64,000 nt of DNA from Pseudomonadales bacterium (GCA_012103535.1 WLWQ01000002.1:62001-126000); one strand, 5' to 3'; shown: positions 46,170-55,836, numbered from the stretch's first letter. A program made the numbers and translations. Notes: a model not told the origin generated them from the sequence alone.

Positions 46170-47000
46170 TTACTCATCAAGGAAATCTTGAATCACTACA
46201 TGGAGTAAATCTGGCTTTTCCTGGTGAATAAAATGAGTGGCTCCAGGTACAACAAATAACTGGCTATTAGATAATGATTCATGCATTTCTAGCGTGTGGC
46301 GAATTGAAACATCATAGTGATCACCGACAATAACTAAAGTAGAGATGCTAATGCTATTTAAATCCTCGGTACTTAGATTAGGCGATGTGGCCCACATAGT
46401 TGCCATCTCCCGAAGATGCGTTTCGAAATCATCCAGGTTTTCTCGACCGAGTAAATAATGACGAATCGCCATACCGGGAAAGCCATTCGGATCGATTGCC
46501 TCCTCATCATCTGCATCCCACGTTAGGTTTAACCAGCCGTTGCGTTGATCTGCAGGGTAGCCCTCGAAATTATAAACCGCACCGTGGATAATCAGTTTAT
46601 CTAATCGGTCTGGGTACAGGTGCGCGACCATCAGCGCGGTAATGCCACCATCGCTTTGACCAAAAATATGCGTTTTATCTATACCTAGACTATCGAGTAC
46701 TCCTACCACGTCACTTGCCATGAGTTCGTAGCTTATTAGATTTTCCGACGCTGAACTTCGTCCCTGTTCTCGAGCATCAATGGCGATTACTTTGTAAGAG
46801 TCTGAGAAATACGCTATTTGGGTGCGCATATCTTCTCTTGACATCATGCCACTGTGAAGTAATACAAACGAATCACCAGTTCCAGCAACTTCATAATCAA
46901 TCATGACGCCATCGGCGGTCAGATAGGTATCTGCGTGGTAGATGCTTGCTATCACACAAAATAAAATCGTCGTAATAATTTTGCTAATTATAGTTTTCAA
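46170..47000 (-). CDS. Secreted alpha/beta hydrolase
   Basis: 276 residues starting at TTG with a hydrophobic leader (ISKIITTILFCVIASIYHA). An alpha/beta-hydrolase fold is evident: oxyanion region VLLHSGMMSREDM, nucleophile elbow FGQSDGG (Ser near 115), acid in STLVIVGDHYDVSI and catalytic His in ATHFIHQEKP. Esterase or related; substrate unknown. Precedes the ThDP enzyme on the same strand by downstream position, 62 nt apart, so they may be co-transcribed. Confidence 0.85.
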   Translation of the reverse strand: MKTIISKIITTILFCVIASIYHADTYLTADGVMIDYEVAGTGDSFVLLHSGMMSREDMRTQIAYFSDSYKVIAIDAREQGRSSASENLISYELMASDVVGVLDSLGIDKTHIFGQSDGGITALMVAHLYPDRLDKLIIHGAVYNFEGYPADQRNGWLNLTWDADDEEAIDPNGFPGMAIRHYLLGRENLDDFETHLREMATMWATSPNLSTEDLNSISISTLVIVGDHYDVSIRHTLEMHESLSNSQLFVVPGATHFIHQEKPDLLHVVIQDFLDE

Positions 47001-47062
47001 TTCGATACTTAGTTTAGTTGCGGCTTTAGACTTCAGAGTTTAATACAATTACACACCTGTTA

Positions 47063-48751
47063 TTAGCGATTTCCAAAACCGTCGTCGACGCTTATGTCTA
47101 ATAATGTTGGCCCTTGGCTTTTAATAGCATCTTTAAGCGCTGATGGCACTTCGGCTGCAGTTTCAATTCTTCTCGCTTTCACACCCATCGATTCTGCCAA
47201 AGAAACGAAGTCGATTTCCGGTGAATGGAAATCCATTCCAATGAATTGGTGATTGCCGTGAAAGGCGATTAGTCGCTCTTTGAGAATTCGGTAGCCGCGA
47301 TTATTTAGAATGACATAGGTGATCGGGAGTTCGAGATTAGCGGCAGTCCACAGCGCTTGAATGTTATACATGGAGCTGCCGTCTCCAATCACTGCAACCA
47401 CTGGCCGATCCGGAAGTGCCAGTTGGATGCCAACCGCACCTGCGACCGCAAACCCGATTCCACCGCTGGCAAGCCCATAGTAATTTTGTGCATCACGTCT
47501 TGCTAAATAACGGAGCAAGGTCCCGGCCGAAACCAGGCCTTCGTCCACCACTACAGCGTTAGCTGGAATTGATTCTGCAATCTGCAACATCAACAGCTCG
47601 GGATCGATCGGTGTCGAGTTAAGATCAGCAGACTTCACTAAGACTTCACGCTGTTGTTCTCGCTGTGTAGACCAATTTCGTTCCCGAAGTTCGGCGAGTG
47701 TTGTTTGAGTTTGTGTATTGCGTTCTGAAGTTTTCTTAGATTCAACTATTGGAACCAGAACTTGCAAGGTAGTTTTAACGTCGGCGCGGATAGCTAATTC
47801 AGTTGGATAGTTTTTTCCCATCTCCCAATCACGCAGTCCGATTTGAATTAAACTAGTGGTTGCTGGCAGCGGATCTATTTCACTAAAAACTGACATTCTC
47901 AACACGTCAGCACCGACGCAAATCATCAGATCATAGTCTTCGAGCAGCTCCCGCGCTTGCGCTTGCACGCGAGGAATACCTCCCATAAAGCAAGCATGTT
48001 CTGAATAGGCATGGGCTGCATAAGGAACAGATTGCTGATAGATCGGAGCGCCAAGTGCTTCGGCAAGATTGCCAACTTCTTCCAGTGCGTTGTGGGTCGC
48101 CACTTCGTGACCACTAACTATAATTGGCGATTTTGCCGCTAATACGCGCTTAGCGACGGCTTCTAATACTGTATCTGTTGGTCTTGCACTTGTGTCGACT
48201 CGCGTTGCGCTACCGAGATTGAGCGGCCTTTCTTCATTTAGTATGTCTCCAGGTAAGGAAATAAAAACCGGACCTGTCGGCGGTGTCAAAGCAACCTTAG
48301 CGGCGCGGTGCATGATGCGTGGTAAATCCTCCAAGCGTGTAACTTCAACTGCCCATTTAACCAATGGCGCCGCGATTGGCACGAGGGGGTCGTAAAGCAT
48401 AGGTTCGGTCAGTCCATGACCCTGTTCTTGTTGGCCGGCGGTGAGAATAACAGGGGAGCCGTAAAATTTAGCGTTATAAAGCGAGCCCATAGCATTGCCG
48501 AGTCCCGGTGCCACATGGACGTTGCAGGCAGTCAACTTTCCTGAAGCACGGGAAAAGCCGTCGGCCATTGCCACCACAGTCGCCTCCTGCAATCCGAGGA
48601 CGTACTGCAATTCCGGATGATCCGGTAATGCATCCATGATCGGTAATTCCGTCGTTCCTGGATTACCAAACAGATGCGTGACGCCTTCTTGCTGTAAGAG
48701 CGAAAGAAACGCAGATTTTCCTGTTAGGTTTTTCGTTGATTGCGAACTCAA
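47063..48751 (-). CDS. Thiamine diphosphate enzyme (acetolactate synthase / benzoylformate decarboxylase type)
   Basis: About 562 residues. The ThDP fold shows the catalytic Glu in FGNPGTTELPIMDAL, FISLPGDIL in the first domain, and the cofactor motif GDGSSMYNIQALWTAANLEL to VILNNRGY near the C-terminus. The N-terminal frame reaches back to TTG 48826, but that codon has no spacing to its SD; TTG 48751 has GGAG six bases upstream and the family start MSSQS-then-TGKSAFLSLL, so it is preferred. Catalyses decarboxylation or ligation of 2-oxo acids; the residues around the pocket do not settle which. Single gene or with the following hydrolase. Confidence 0.85.
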   Translation of the reverse strand: MSSQSTKNLTGKSAFLSLLQQEGVTHLFGNPGTTELPIMDALPDHPELQYVLGLQEATVVAMADGFSRASGKLTACNVHVAPGLGNAMGSLYNAKFYGSPVILTAGQQEQGHGLTEPMLYDPLVPIAAPLVKWAVEVTRLEDLPRIMHRAAKVALTPPTGPVFISLPGDILNEERPLNLGSATRVDTSARPTDTVLEAVAKRVLAAKSPIIVSGHEVATHNALEEVGNLAEALGAPIYQQSVPYAAHAYSEHACFMGGIPRVQAQARELLEDYDLMICVGADVLRMSVFSEIDPLPATTSLIQIGLRDWEMGKNYPTELAIRADVKTTLQVLVPIVESKKTSERNTQTQTTLAELRERNWSTQREQQREVLVKSADLNSTPIDPELLMLQIAESIPANAVVVDEGLVSAGTLLRYLARRDAQNYYGLASGGIGFAVAGAVGIQLALPDRPVVAVIGDGSSMYNIQALWTAANLELPITYVILNNRGYRILKERLIAFHGNHQFIGMDFHSPEIDFVSLAESMGVKARRIETAAEVPSALKDAIKSQGPTLLDISVDDGFGNR

Positions 48752-48841
48752 GACAAACTCCAAGTGTGATTGCTGCAGATTTCGAAAAGGGATTTTAACT
48801 TCCTGGTTTATAAACTCCGAATCCAATCCTTAGAAACAACT

Positions 48842-49687
48842 TTAAGGATAATCTGCTGCTTGAATATTTTGCCCAGTTACAAAGTTGTAGGAATCGACAA
48901 TCAGTTGAAAGATTGAGTCTAATTCTTCCGTAGATTGAGGTGTGTAGAGTAATACGAAGCCTTCCCAAAGACTATCGCCAGCCCATGGATGCATGACTGC
49001 CCATTGTGCGTGCACAGCATCGTTGGCCCGCTCAAATTCCAAGGCGGCATGTAAACTGCCATCGGGATGGATATGAGCAAATTCTCTTCCGCCGATAACA
49101 GCATCTGGTTGGACGACATTTATATTATCACTTAACCACAGCCCCCAGGAGCCAGGCAGAGAAGAGACTGCCACCTGTTGCTCGACTTCAGGTAGGCTGT
49201 AAACTCTCCGAAATAATTCGGAATTTACGGCTTCCACCGGTTCTACTCCGATTTGAGTGTGCGGGATTCCGCTAGTTGTTAAAGGTCGAATACCGGGACG
49301 TGCTGGTAAAGTCCTATAAACTAATTCTACTTCTTTCAAGTTGAAAACAATTTCTGGGGATTGCGATACTAATCCCAGTGTTGCCGCATACACTTCTCCT
49401 GATTCAAGTTCGATCTGGTCCAACTCGAGTGTTTGTGAGATGGAATCGTATGATCCGGAAACAGAGGCACCTTGTGCCGCATCAAAAATCTGCTCCAACA
49501 CAAACTGATATTCGTCGTTCAACTCGATACGAAAGAGCAGTTCGAATGCACCAGATCCAGCAACATTGATCCTAGGCACCATTAAAATGTCACTCTCAAT
49601 TAGAGAGCGTTGTGCTTGAATTGGGTGGGAAATGCAGAATACCAGCACAAATGTTAAGGAAACGATCCTTCTCAAGTGAGAGTACAT
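48842..49687 (-). CDS. Secreted luciferase-domain-like protein, copy 1
   Basis: 281 residues, with leader LTFVLVFCISHPIQAQ. A beta-rich N-terminal part (RINVAGSGAFELLFRIELND) is followed by a C-terminal domain with FAHIHPDGSLHAALEFER and GFVLLYTPQSTEELDSIFQL, which resembles the luciferase-like family DUF5519; no luminescence activity should be inferred. A closely related paralogue follows at 49722-50573. Function unknown. Confidence 0.75.
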   Translation of the reverse strand: MYSHLRRIVSLTFVLVFCISHPIQAQRSLIESDILMVPRINVAGSGAFELLFRIELNDEYQFVLEQIFDAAQGASVSGSYDSISQTLELDQIELESGEVYAATLGLVSQSPEIVFNLKEVELVYRTLPARPGIRPLTTSGIPHTQIGVEPVEAVNSELFRRVYSLPEVEQQVAVSSLPGSWGLWLSDNINVVQPDAVIGGREFAHIHPDGSLHAALEFERANDAVHAQWAVMHPWAGDSLWEGFVLLYTPQSTEELDSIFQLIVDSYNFVTGQNIQAADYP

Positions 49688-49721
49688 CGTTTGATGCCTG
49701 CGGCTTGGTGCGCGGTTTGTT

Positions 49722-50573
49722 CTAATAATAATCGGTGGCCTGGAAATTCTGTCCAGTAAGATAGTTATAGGAATCCGTTATTATCTGGAAGATTGAATCG
49801 AGTTCGTGAATAAAGCGCGGTGCGTAAATCAAGATATAGCCTTCCCATCCTTCCTGAGCAGCATTGGGATGAAACACTGCCCAGCGCGCGTCTACTGCAT
49901 CGGCTGCCCGAAGTGGATCCAGTGAAAGATGCATCGTGCTATCGGGATGAATGTGACCAATTGGCTGGCCAAGCAGGGAAACTTCCGGATGAATAATTTC
50001 AATATCTTCGTTTACCCACATATCCTGAGAACCCGAAAAAGTGCCGCTTACTGAGGTTGCTCGCTGTTCCAGTCCCGGCAGGCTAAAAATTCGCCGATAC
50101 ATTTCGGTGACAACGTCCGGCACCGGTTCAGCGCTAATCTGGAAGTGTGGCACACCATCAGTCGTTTCAGGTCTCACGCCGCCTCGGTTAGTTAAGGCGG
50201 TATACACCAAGTCCACGCTTTGTACTCTGAAATCGACCTCTGGAGAATCGGATACTAATTCCAGTGTGGCGGAATACACTTCGCCATTCTCGAGCTCCAC
50301 CTGGTCTAACTGGAGAGTTTGTGCGATTGAATTATAAGTGCCCGAACCGGTGGTATCTTCGGCCGGATCATTGGCTTGGTCCAACACAAACAGGAATTCG
50401 TCGCCAGATTCGATACGAAAGACCAGCTCGTAGGCCAGAGCGCCATCGATATCGACTCGGGGGATTGTCAGCAAATCACTTTCAATTTGCGAGCGTTCTG
50501 CCAATGCCGACTGGCAAAAACTAAATGTTAGAACTATCGCAAATATTATTATTTTTCTAATCAGCAGGTGCAT
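49722..50573 (-). CDS. Secreted luciferase-domain-like protein, copy 2
   Basis: 283 residues from ATG 50573 (GCAGGAA seven bases upstream; the open frame reaches 50645). Same layout as copy 1: leader ending QSALA, the RSQIESDLLTIPRVD start, then a C-terminal DUF5519-like domain (IGHIHPDSTMHLSLDP, GYILIYAPRFIHELDSIFQI). The two genes are adjacent, 34 nt apart and same strand, clearly a tandem duplication that has diverged substantially. Probably one operon with copy 1. Function unknown. Confidence 0.76.
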   Translation of the reverse strand: MHLLIRKIIIFAIVLTFSFCQSALAERSQIESDLLTIPRVDIDGALAYELVFRIESGDEFLFVLDQANDPAEDTTGSGTYNSIAQTLQLDQVELENGEVYSATLELVSDSPEVDFRVQSVDLVYTALTNRGGVRPETTDGVPHFQISAEPVPDVVTEMYRRIFSLPGLEQRATSVSGTFSGSQDMWVNEDIEIIHPEVSLLGQPIGHIHPDSTMHLSLDPLRAADAVDARWAVFHPNAAQEGWEGYILIYAPRFIHELDSIFQIITDSYNYLTGQNFQATDYY

Positions 50574-50798
50574 CAAGAAATTCCTGCGTTTAAATACGAG
50601 GACAGGCCCAAGTCTAGCATTATTGCTGTAGTAGACAACAATCAATTGGGTCAGGCTGATCGGATTTATACTGCCAGCAAGACGAAATTGTGAGTTAGTG
50701 ACTCGCTGCCTGATTAAACGAATTCACAAATCAAGCGCGAATAACTCTATGGAACGACTCCTATTATCGAAACAAATTTCTAATTATTCAGCGCGAGC

Positions 50799-51665
50799 CT
50801 AATCTAAATCATAGACCTCGCCAATCTGGAGTTCTTGGTCACTCGAATTAACTATGCGTACAAATCGCCACGGGCTGCCAATATAGGGTACGTCGTAGTC
50901 TGTGGGAATTTGCTCATCTATATAGCATGCTGCCCAGCTCTGATTGTCGTTGCTGACTTCAACTTTAATGGCTTGTTCCGTGCTCGTGCGATGAACTCGC
51001 AGATCTGCTTTATAACCATGATCTTCAATATGCCTCATACCAAAATCGAAACTGACGTTTGCGCCTGGCGCCAGAGTAATTTCCGCTGCGCCCGCTCCTG
51101 TCACAACGCTTCCCTGTGCGGTTTGGCGCTCCAGAGAACCAGGCTCGGCCATACGATTTCTTAAGAATGAAGTCCAGATGGAAACCAGGAAACACCACAA
51201 TAGAATCAAACTGAGTATCACTGTCATTAATACCAGCAATAAGGCTAATCGTTCGGAATATCGAATCGGAGTGGAAGCGTCAGCAAATACAGCGAGCAAT
51301 ATATTTCCTAACACATAGGTTATGGCTATTGTGCTTAGTGCAACCATAATCCAGAAAATCTGCTGTAGTACGGCGTGCTGTGCGATCTTCAGAATTAGAT
51401 AAATATAGATAACGAGTAGAGGACCTGTGCCGGTCAGATACCAAACTCCCGGCCCCGCTGCCGACGAATTGAAACCGGCAAACCGGAATACTAGCGATAC
51501 CATAAACATCATTGTTAGATACCAGAGGATGGGTTCCGAGTTCCATTGGATAGGGATATTTTTGCGTTTCGTTCCCAAAAACCCATTAAAGTAAGCGAGC
51601 ATGCTGATATAAAGCCCGCCTGTAGCTAGTAGTGTGAGAGTGAACAGATCACCGGGAGTTGTCAT
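50799..51665 (-). CDS. Membrane protein with a C-terminal discoidin-like domain
   Basis: 288 residues. Five or so hydrophobic segments in the first 170 residues (FTLTLLATGGLYISMLAYF; ILWYLTMMFMVSLVFRFA; GPLLVIYIYLILKIA; FWIMVALSTIAITYVLGNIL; LLLVLMTVILSLILLWCFLV) precede a C-terminal part (about 200-288) with AEITLAPGANVSFDFGMRHI and WRFVRIVNSSDQELQIGEVYDL, which looks like a discoidin/F5-8-type beta-sandwich. Function unknown; the domain might bind a glycan or protein. Confidence 0.6.
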   Translation of the reverse strand: MTTPGDLFTLTLLATGGLYISMLAYFNGFLGTKRKNIPIQWNSEPILWYLTMMFMVSLVFRFAGFNSSAAGPGVWYLTGTGPLLVIYIYLILKIAQHAVLQQIFWIMVALSTIAITYVLGNILLAVFADASTPIRYSERLALLLVLMTVILSLILLWCFLVSIWTSFLRNRMAEPGSLERQTAQGSVVTGAGAAEITLAPGANVSFDFGMRHIEDHGYKADLRVHRTSTEQAIKVEVSNDNQSWAACYIDEQIPTDYDVPYIGSPWRFVRIVNSSDQELQIGEVYDLD

Positions 51666-52312
51666 TTAGTCTTCCTTACAGTGCGTTGTAGGTTAGTGAT
51701 TATAACAGTAGAGGTCAGGGTACTGTGGTCACCTAATTCCAGTACTAGCTCTCAGCAGCAGCATTCTCAATTTAATTTCGGCTAATCGCAACATTCTCTA
51801 TGGATAAACAAGGGACAAAATAGGGCAGAATCAGAGGAAAAAAGGGGTTCTGAGTAGTTAGTTTTTAGCATAAAGATAGGATCAATCTATTCTAATTCCT
51901 TATATCGACCAGTTTGCCTGCTGAATCCAATCTTTGATAACAGAACAATCAACAATCTGATCCATACAAGAACAGCTCAAAAGTCACTAGGTGACAGACC
52001 TCATTATTAGCATCGAATAGTAACAAGCAGAATAATTTACAAAGTTTGAATCCAAGGTGTCAGATTGATTTGAAACTATAGTCTCGAAAAAATCAGCTTC
52101 CTATTAGGTAAGACAAGATTCGAGTGTTTTCGCTGTATGGAAATACATGGTTCAGAACAACCATACAATTATTCGAGTCCATAGCATAGAGTAGTTGCTC
52201 CAGTAAGGGTGCGTCATCGGGATTGTTTTATAAGTCCTGAATATCCATAAGATGTCTGAAATTTTGCTAGCACTAATTTGGCTTGTCACGTTGATGACCG
52301 AGGAGATTCAGT
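51666..52312 (+). other. Long intergenic region before the exported SDR
   Basis: 647 nt without a supported gene. It holds GTCACTAGGTGAC at 51983-51995, a TGTCAGATTG half-site at 52058-52067 identical to that at the molybdenum hydroxylase promoter, and TGTATGG (52134-52140) / CCATACA (52161-52167), a 7-bp inverted repeat. It ends with GAGGAG before ATG 52313. Confidence 0.5.
51983..52067 (+). promoter_or_regulatory. Palindrome and TetR-type half-site upstream of the SDR gene
   Basis: GTCAC-TAG-GTGAC at 51983-51995 and TGTCAGATTG at 52058-52067. The second is identical to one arm of the inverted repeat at 27313-27346; GGTGACAGAC and GGTGTCAGAT form an imperfect direct repeat. Distance to the SDR ATG is over 240 nt, so the role is uncertain. 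Confidence 0.3.
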
Positions 52313-53491
52313 ATGATTAAAGAAAATGAAAAAGCGGAAAATGAAAAATCAAAATCTAAGAAGAAATATTCGCGACGAGTTCTTCTGCGTAATGGCAGCG
52401 TACTTGCTGCTGCAGGAATTGGAGCGACCATTCACGCCGACGACGATGACCATGAAATACTCAGCTGTGAATTAAACCTTAGTCCAAGGTATTACCCACT
52501 AAATGATTTCTCTCCCGAAATTGATCTCGCCGGAAAATTTGCAGTAGTAACTGGGGCATCCAGAGGTATAGGTCGGGCGACGGCTGAAGCTCTCACTGCA
52601 CAAGGTGCTACCGTGATCGGCACTTCGCGAAATGTGAGTAATGTACCAAATCCATCGCCAGATTTTGACCTGCTTGATCTCGATGTCACATCAGGTGTTT
52701 CAGTCAACGGCTTTGTCGACGCGCTACTCAATCATCCGTCCTATCCTGGTCAAATCGATATTTTGATCAACAACGCAGGCAGATACATTATCGGTACCTT
52801 GGTACCGCCACCTATTGCTCCGAATCCGGCGCAATTCTATACAGAGCAAACAGCACTGGGCATGGAAACCAATTACAACGGCCAGATTCGGGTTACCAAT
52901 GCTCTGTTACCTCACATGGCAATGCAAGGATATGCACGCATTGGATTTACAGTCTCAAGTGCAGGATATCTGACTGGCGGCACGGAATTCGGTGAAATCA
53001 ATGCAGGCCTCAGTTTCTTTGCAACTTACTCCGCCAGTAAACGCGCACTTTTAGCTTACGCAAACAATCTGCGTATCTTTTTAAATCTCTCCGGCAGTAA
53101 TATACAAGTTTCGACCATCAATCCTTTCCTTATTAATACCGGGCTTGTAGATGGAACGAATCCAGTCTTTACTGAGCCGGTCGATGCAAATGGAAATGCA
53201 CCGTCCAATCCGATCCTGCAACAGGGTCTGGACCTCTATCGGTTTGCATTCCAGACTGCGATTCCTGCGTCTGTGGTAGGAGATTCCTATGTGCAACTGC
53301 TGACATCAGCTCAACCGGCTGAAAATGTCATAGTTGGTTCCCCGGATGAGCCACTGGCTACTCAAGGTGGCACCGAACTAGTAAATAGCATTCTCATGCA
53401 AGAGCACGATCAAGCTGCAGTGCAATTCGCAGCATCGCCAGTTCTTGAGAACGACGACGACGATGGTGAAGATGATGACGACGATGACTAG
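52313..53491 (+). CDS. Short-chain dehydrogenase with twin-arginine leader and Asp-rich ends
   Basis: 392 residues. The start GAGGAG-ATG is strong. The N-terminus is Lys/Glu-rich and has a twin-arginine leader (SRRVLLRNGSVLAAAGIGATI), so the enzyme is probably exported folded. The Rossmann fold shows TGASRGIG (80-87), NNAG (153-156), Ser in FTVSSAG and Y239-x-x-x-K243. The mature chain opens HADDDDHE and ends with six Asp in a row. Substrate unknown; an exported NAD(P)-dependent SDR is unusual because cofactor supply is cytoplasmic. Confidence 0.85.
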   Translation: MIKENEKAENEKSKSKKKYSRRVLLRNGSVLAAAGIGATIHADDDDHEILSCELNLSPRYYPLNDFSPEIDLAGKFAVVTGASRGIGRATAEALTAQGATVIGTSRNVSNVPNPSPDFDLLDLDVTSGVSVNGFVDALLNHPSYPGQIDILINNAGRYIIGTLVPPPIAPNPAQFYTEQTALGMETNYNGQIRVTNALLPHMAMQGYARIGFTVSSAGYLTGGTEFGEINAGLSFFATYSASKRALLAYANNLRIFLNLSGSNIQVSTINPFLINTGLVDGTNPVFTEPVDANGNAPSNPILQQGLDLYRFAFQTAIPASVVGDSYVQLLTSAQPAENVIVGSPDEPLATQGGTELVNSILMQEHDQAAVQFAASPVLENDDDDGEDDDDDD

Positions 53492-53751
53492 CTAATGTTT
53501 GAGGAGTTTGAGAAAAAACGCAGTAAACTTGAGGGATTATGTTCGGATTAGGGTTGGTGGTCATTGGTGATCAAAACTGCTTGGAGCAATTCGCACAGCC
53601 ATAGCTTAGTCGAAGGCCAAGCATATGGAGGTGCGGTTGATTCTAACCATAGACGTTCGGCAATTTAGCAGAACATGGGTCCGTTTCGAAAATCAACCTA
53701 ATCAAGTTGCTCAGCATTCAACCAATTGAAACTTTAAGGGTGGTTTAAACC
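53492..53751 (+). other. Intergenic space between convergent genes
   Basis: 260 nt with no gene. GGTTTAAACC at about 53741 is a short palindrome; no convincing terminator is seen in either direction. Confidence 0.35.
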
Positions 53752-54675
53752 CTAAACCATGCACTCTGTTTTCGAAGTTAGCGAAGACAAATAACGGGCG
53801 ATCTCTTCTGGAGCACTTTGGGCGGCAATCGCTTCAGCTTGAGGATTGTAATTCGTATTGGTGTTGACATCGTAAGTCCAATATTCACCATTCGCATCAA
53901 AAATTATTTCGATACCTGCAATGCCGATATCGTTCTGCTGTAAGAATTTTTCATAGGCATCAATATTTGGGATTAGAAAATCATCCCGTATCCTAAATTT
54001 ATTCGCTTCTTCGGTCGGGCAATTGGAATCGAGTTCACAAGCTTCAGCCGGACATAACTCGAAACCCTGTGAAGTATCAACTTCCACACAGTACAAGTAT
54101 TTTCCGTTAACGAATTCCATGCGAAAAATCGATTGCGAGGGTGCATCGATGTATTCCTGCAATAGAGTAATACCATCCGGAGACTCATCGAAGTAATCAC
54201 CATAAAGATAATCTTTTAACGCAGCATGATTATCGAACTTCATTACACCGAGACCTTTGCCTGCACGATTGTGTTTCGTAATCAGAGGAAAACCAATTTG
54301 CTCTGCTCCGGCAAGCAGCTGATCTTTTTCAATTGCACAAAAAGTTCTTGGCGTTTGTATCAAAAGCTTTTCCAATTCCTGGTACTGACGCATCTTGCTG
54401 ATTTCAAGATCCAGCGCTTTAGGCCCATTAACAACTGTTCTGCCATGACGTTCCAACCAGGCAAGAATTCCAGCCATCAATTCTGGTGTGTAGCGATGAC
54501 CTCTAGTGTGGGAGGAAGCGCTCATTCGATTCCAATAAACCGCCTCGGGAGGGATACTGGAAAGATCAAGACTCATATCCGGTACGTACCAGATCAGGTA
54601 TTCAATATTGAGCTTTTGCAGGGCAGTCTCGAATGGTTCAATCCATTCATTGTTCTCATGAATAATGATTATCAT
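53752..54675 (-). CDS. ATP-grasp (RimK-like) ligase
   Basis: 307 residues with the ATP-grasp pattern: FPLITKHNRAGKGLGVMKF (Lys and glycine loop), LLQEYIDAPSQSIFRMEFVN, and the Mg-binding end WTYDVNTNTNYNPQ. It resembles alpha-L-glutamate ligase-like proteins that join an amino acid to an acceptor; the acceptor is unknown. It is a single minus-strand gene convergent with the SDR. Confidence 0.85.
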   Translation of the reverse strand: MIIIIHENNEWIEPFETALQKLNIEYLIWYVPDMSLDLSSIPPEAVYWNRMSASSHTRGHRYTPELMAGILAWLERHGRTVVNGPKALDLEISKMRQYQELEKLLIQTPRTFCAIEKDQLLAGAEQIGFPLITKHNRAGKGLGVMKFDNHAALKDYLYGDYFDESPDGITLLQEYIDAPSQSIFRMEFVNGKYLYCVEVDTSQGFELCPAEACELDSNCPTEEANKFRIRDDFLIPNIDAYEKFLQQNDIGIAGIEIIFDANGEYWTYDVNTNTNYNPQAEAIAAQSAPEEIARYLSSLTSKTECMV

Positions 54676-54919
54676 AGGGAAAATAGGGGGTTCAGCTCGA
54701 TTCGATCAAGCTGCTCTCAGTTTCTTAGGGGAGGGCTATCCTATACTGTTTTTCTTCAATTTTTAAGACTGTTTGCCAATTAAGCTAATAGGGTCAGAGC
54801 TAGAAACAAGAAGTTTTGTAGTCGAAAAGTTTCAATGAAGCAACAGTTGGCAGTAGACAATGTTCTGGGGGATTATTAGGGTTGGTTATCAACTTTAGTC
54901 AAGTAAATCGGAGCTGTTC
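54676..54919 (+). other. Divergent promoter region, ATP-grasp and hydratase genes
   Basis: 244 nt. It ends with GGAG before ATG 54920. No other site recognised. Confidence 0.35.
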
Positions 54920-55777
54920 ATGGATTACTCTACAATCCTTTTCGACCTGGAAGATAACGTTTTAACAATAACTTTGAATCGGCCTGAAGTGCTAAACGCA
55001 TTTACCCGCGGCATGATGCACGAGTTAATTGATGCCTTCGACAAGGCCGATGCCGATGACAATGTCCGCGCGATCATTGTCACTGGAGCAGGTCGAGGTT
55101 TTTGTGCCGGTGCTGATTTATCAGAAGGTGGTGATACCTTTAATGCCGACGCCCGCGATGATCGTGAAGATGGATTGCAGCGCGATGGTGGTGGTCGTTT
55201 AACACTGCGTTTATTCGAATGTAAAAAACCAATTATTGCCGCTATTAATGGCCCGGCCGTTGGCATCGGTGCCACGATGTTATTGCCGATGGACATTCGG
55301 CTTTGTTCTACAGAAGCAAAGATTGGTTTTGTATTTTCCCGACGGGGCATAGTGCCGGAAGCCTGTTCCAGTTATTTTTTACCGAAAGTGGTTGGCATAA
55401 GCCAGGCACTGGAATGGTGTTATAGCGGCCGTGTGTTTCCAGCTGATGAAGCATTGGCCGGTGGATTGGTGCGAAGTGTTCATGAGCCGGATAATTTGCT
55501 GTCAGCAGCCAAAGTCATTGCTCGAGAAATTGCTGACAATACCTCTGCGGTATCAGTGGCATTAATTCGGCAGATGATGTGGAAAATGCTTGGAGCAGAT
55601 CACCCGATGGAAGCGCACAAGGTTGATTCACGTGGTATTTACTTCTGCGGTAAATCGGCTGATGTAAAAGAAGGTGTTGAATCTTTTCTTGAGAAACGGC
55701 CAGCTAACTTTCCACTTAAGGTAAGCAATGATATGCCGGAATTTTTTCCCTGGTGGGAAGAGCGTGAATTTTCATAA
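54920..55777 (+). CDS. Enoyl-CoA hydratase/isomerase family protein
   Basis: 285 residues of crotonase fold. NRPEVLNAFTRGMMHEL starts the chain, the oxyanion hole is GAGRGFCAGADLSEGG, and the second motif is NGPAVGIGATMLLPMDIRL with RRGIVPEACSSYFLPKVVG, whose Glu fits the catalytic acid of the hydratase subgroup. It probably hydrates an enoyl-CoA. It precedes a VOC protein and a carboxylase pair on the other strand, all consistent with acyl-CoA metabolism. Confidence 0.9.
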   Translation: MDYSTILFDLEDNVLTITLNRPEVLNAFTRGMMHELIDAFDKADADDNVRAIIVTGAGRGFCAGADLSEGGDTFNADARDDREDGLQRDGGGRLTLRLFECKKPIIAAINGPAVGIGATMLLPMDIRLCSTEAKIGFVFSRRGIVPEACSSYFLPKVVGISQALEWCYSGRVFPADEALAGGLVRSVHEPDNLLSAAKVIAREIADNTSAVSVALIRQMMWKMLGADHPMEAHKVDSRGIYFCGKSADVKEGVESFLEKRPANFPLKVSNDMPEFFPWWEEREFS

Positions 55778-55836
55778 GACCAAGTAGAAACCAATTCGTT
55801 TTGTTGGTGCTAAGATATTGGCTCTTGTGCATGTTT

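Noticed and set aside
54226-54783. Plus-strand frame of 185 codons antisense to the ATP-grasp gene
   Set aside because: Overlaps a complete ATP-grasp domain; no SD or domain of its own.
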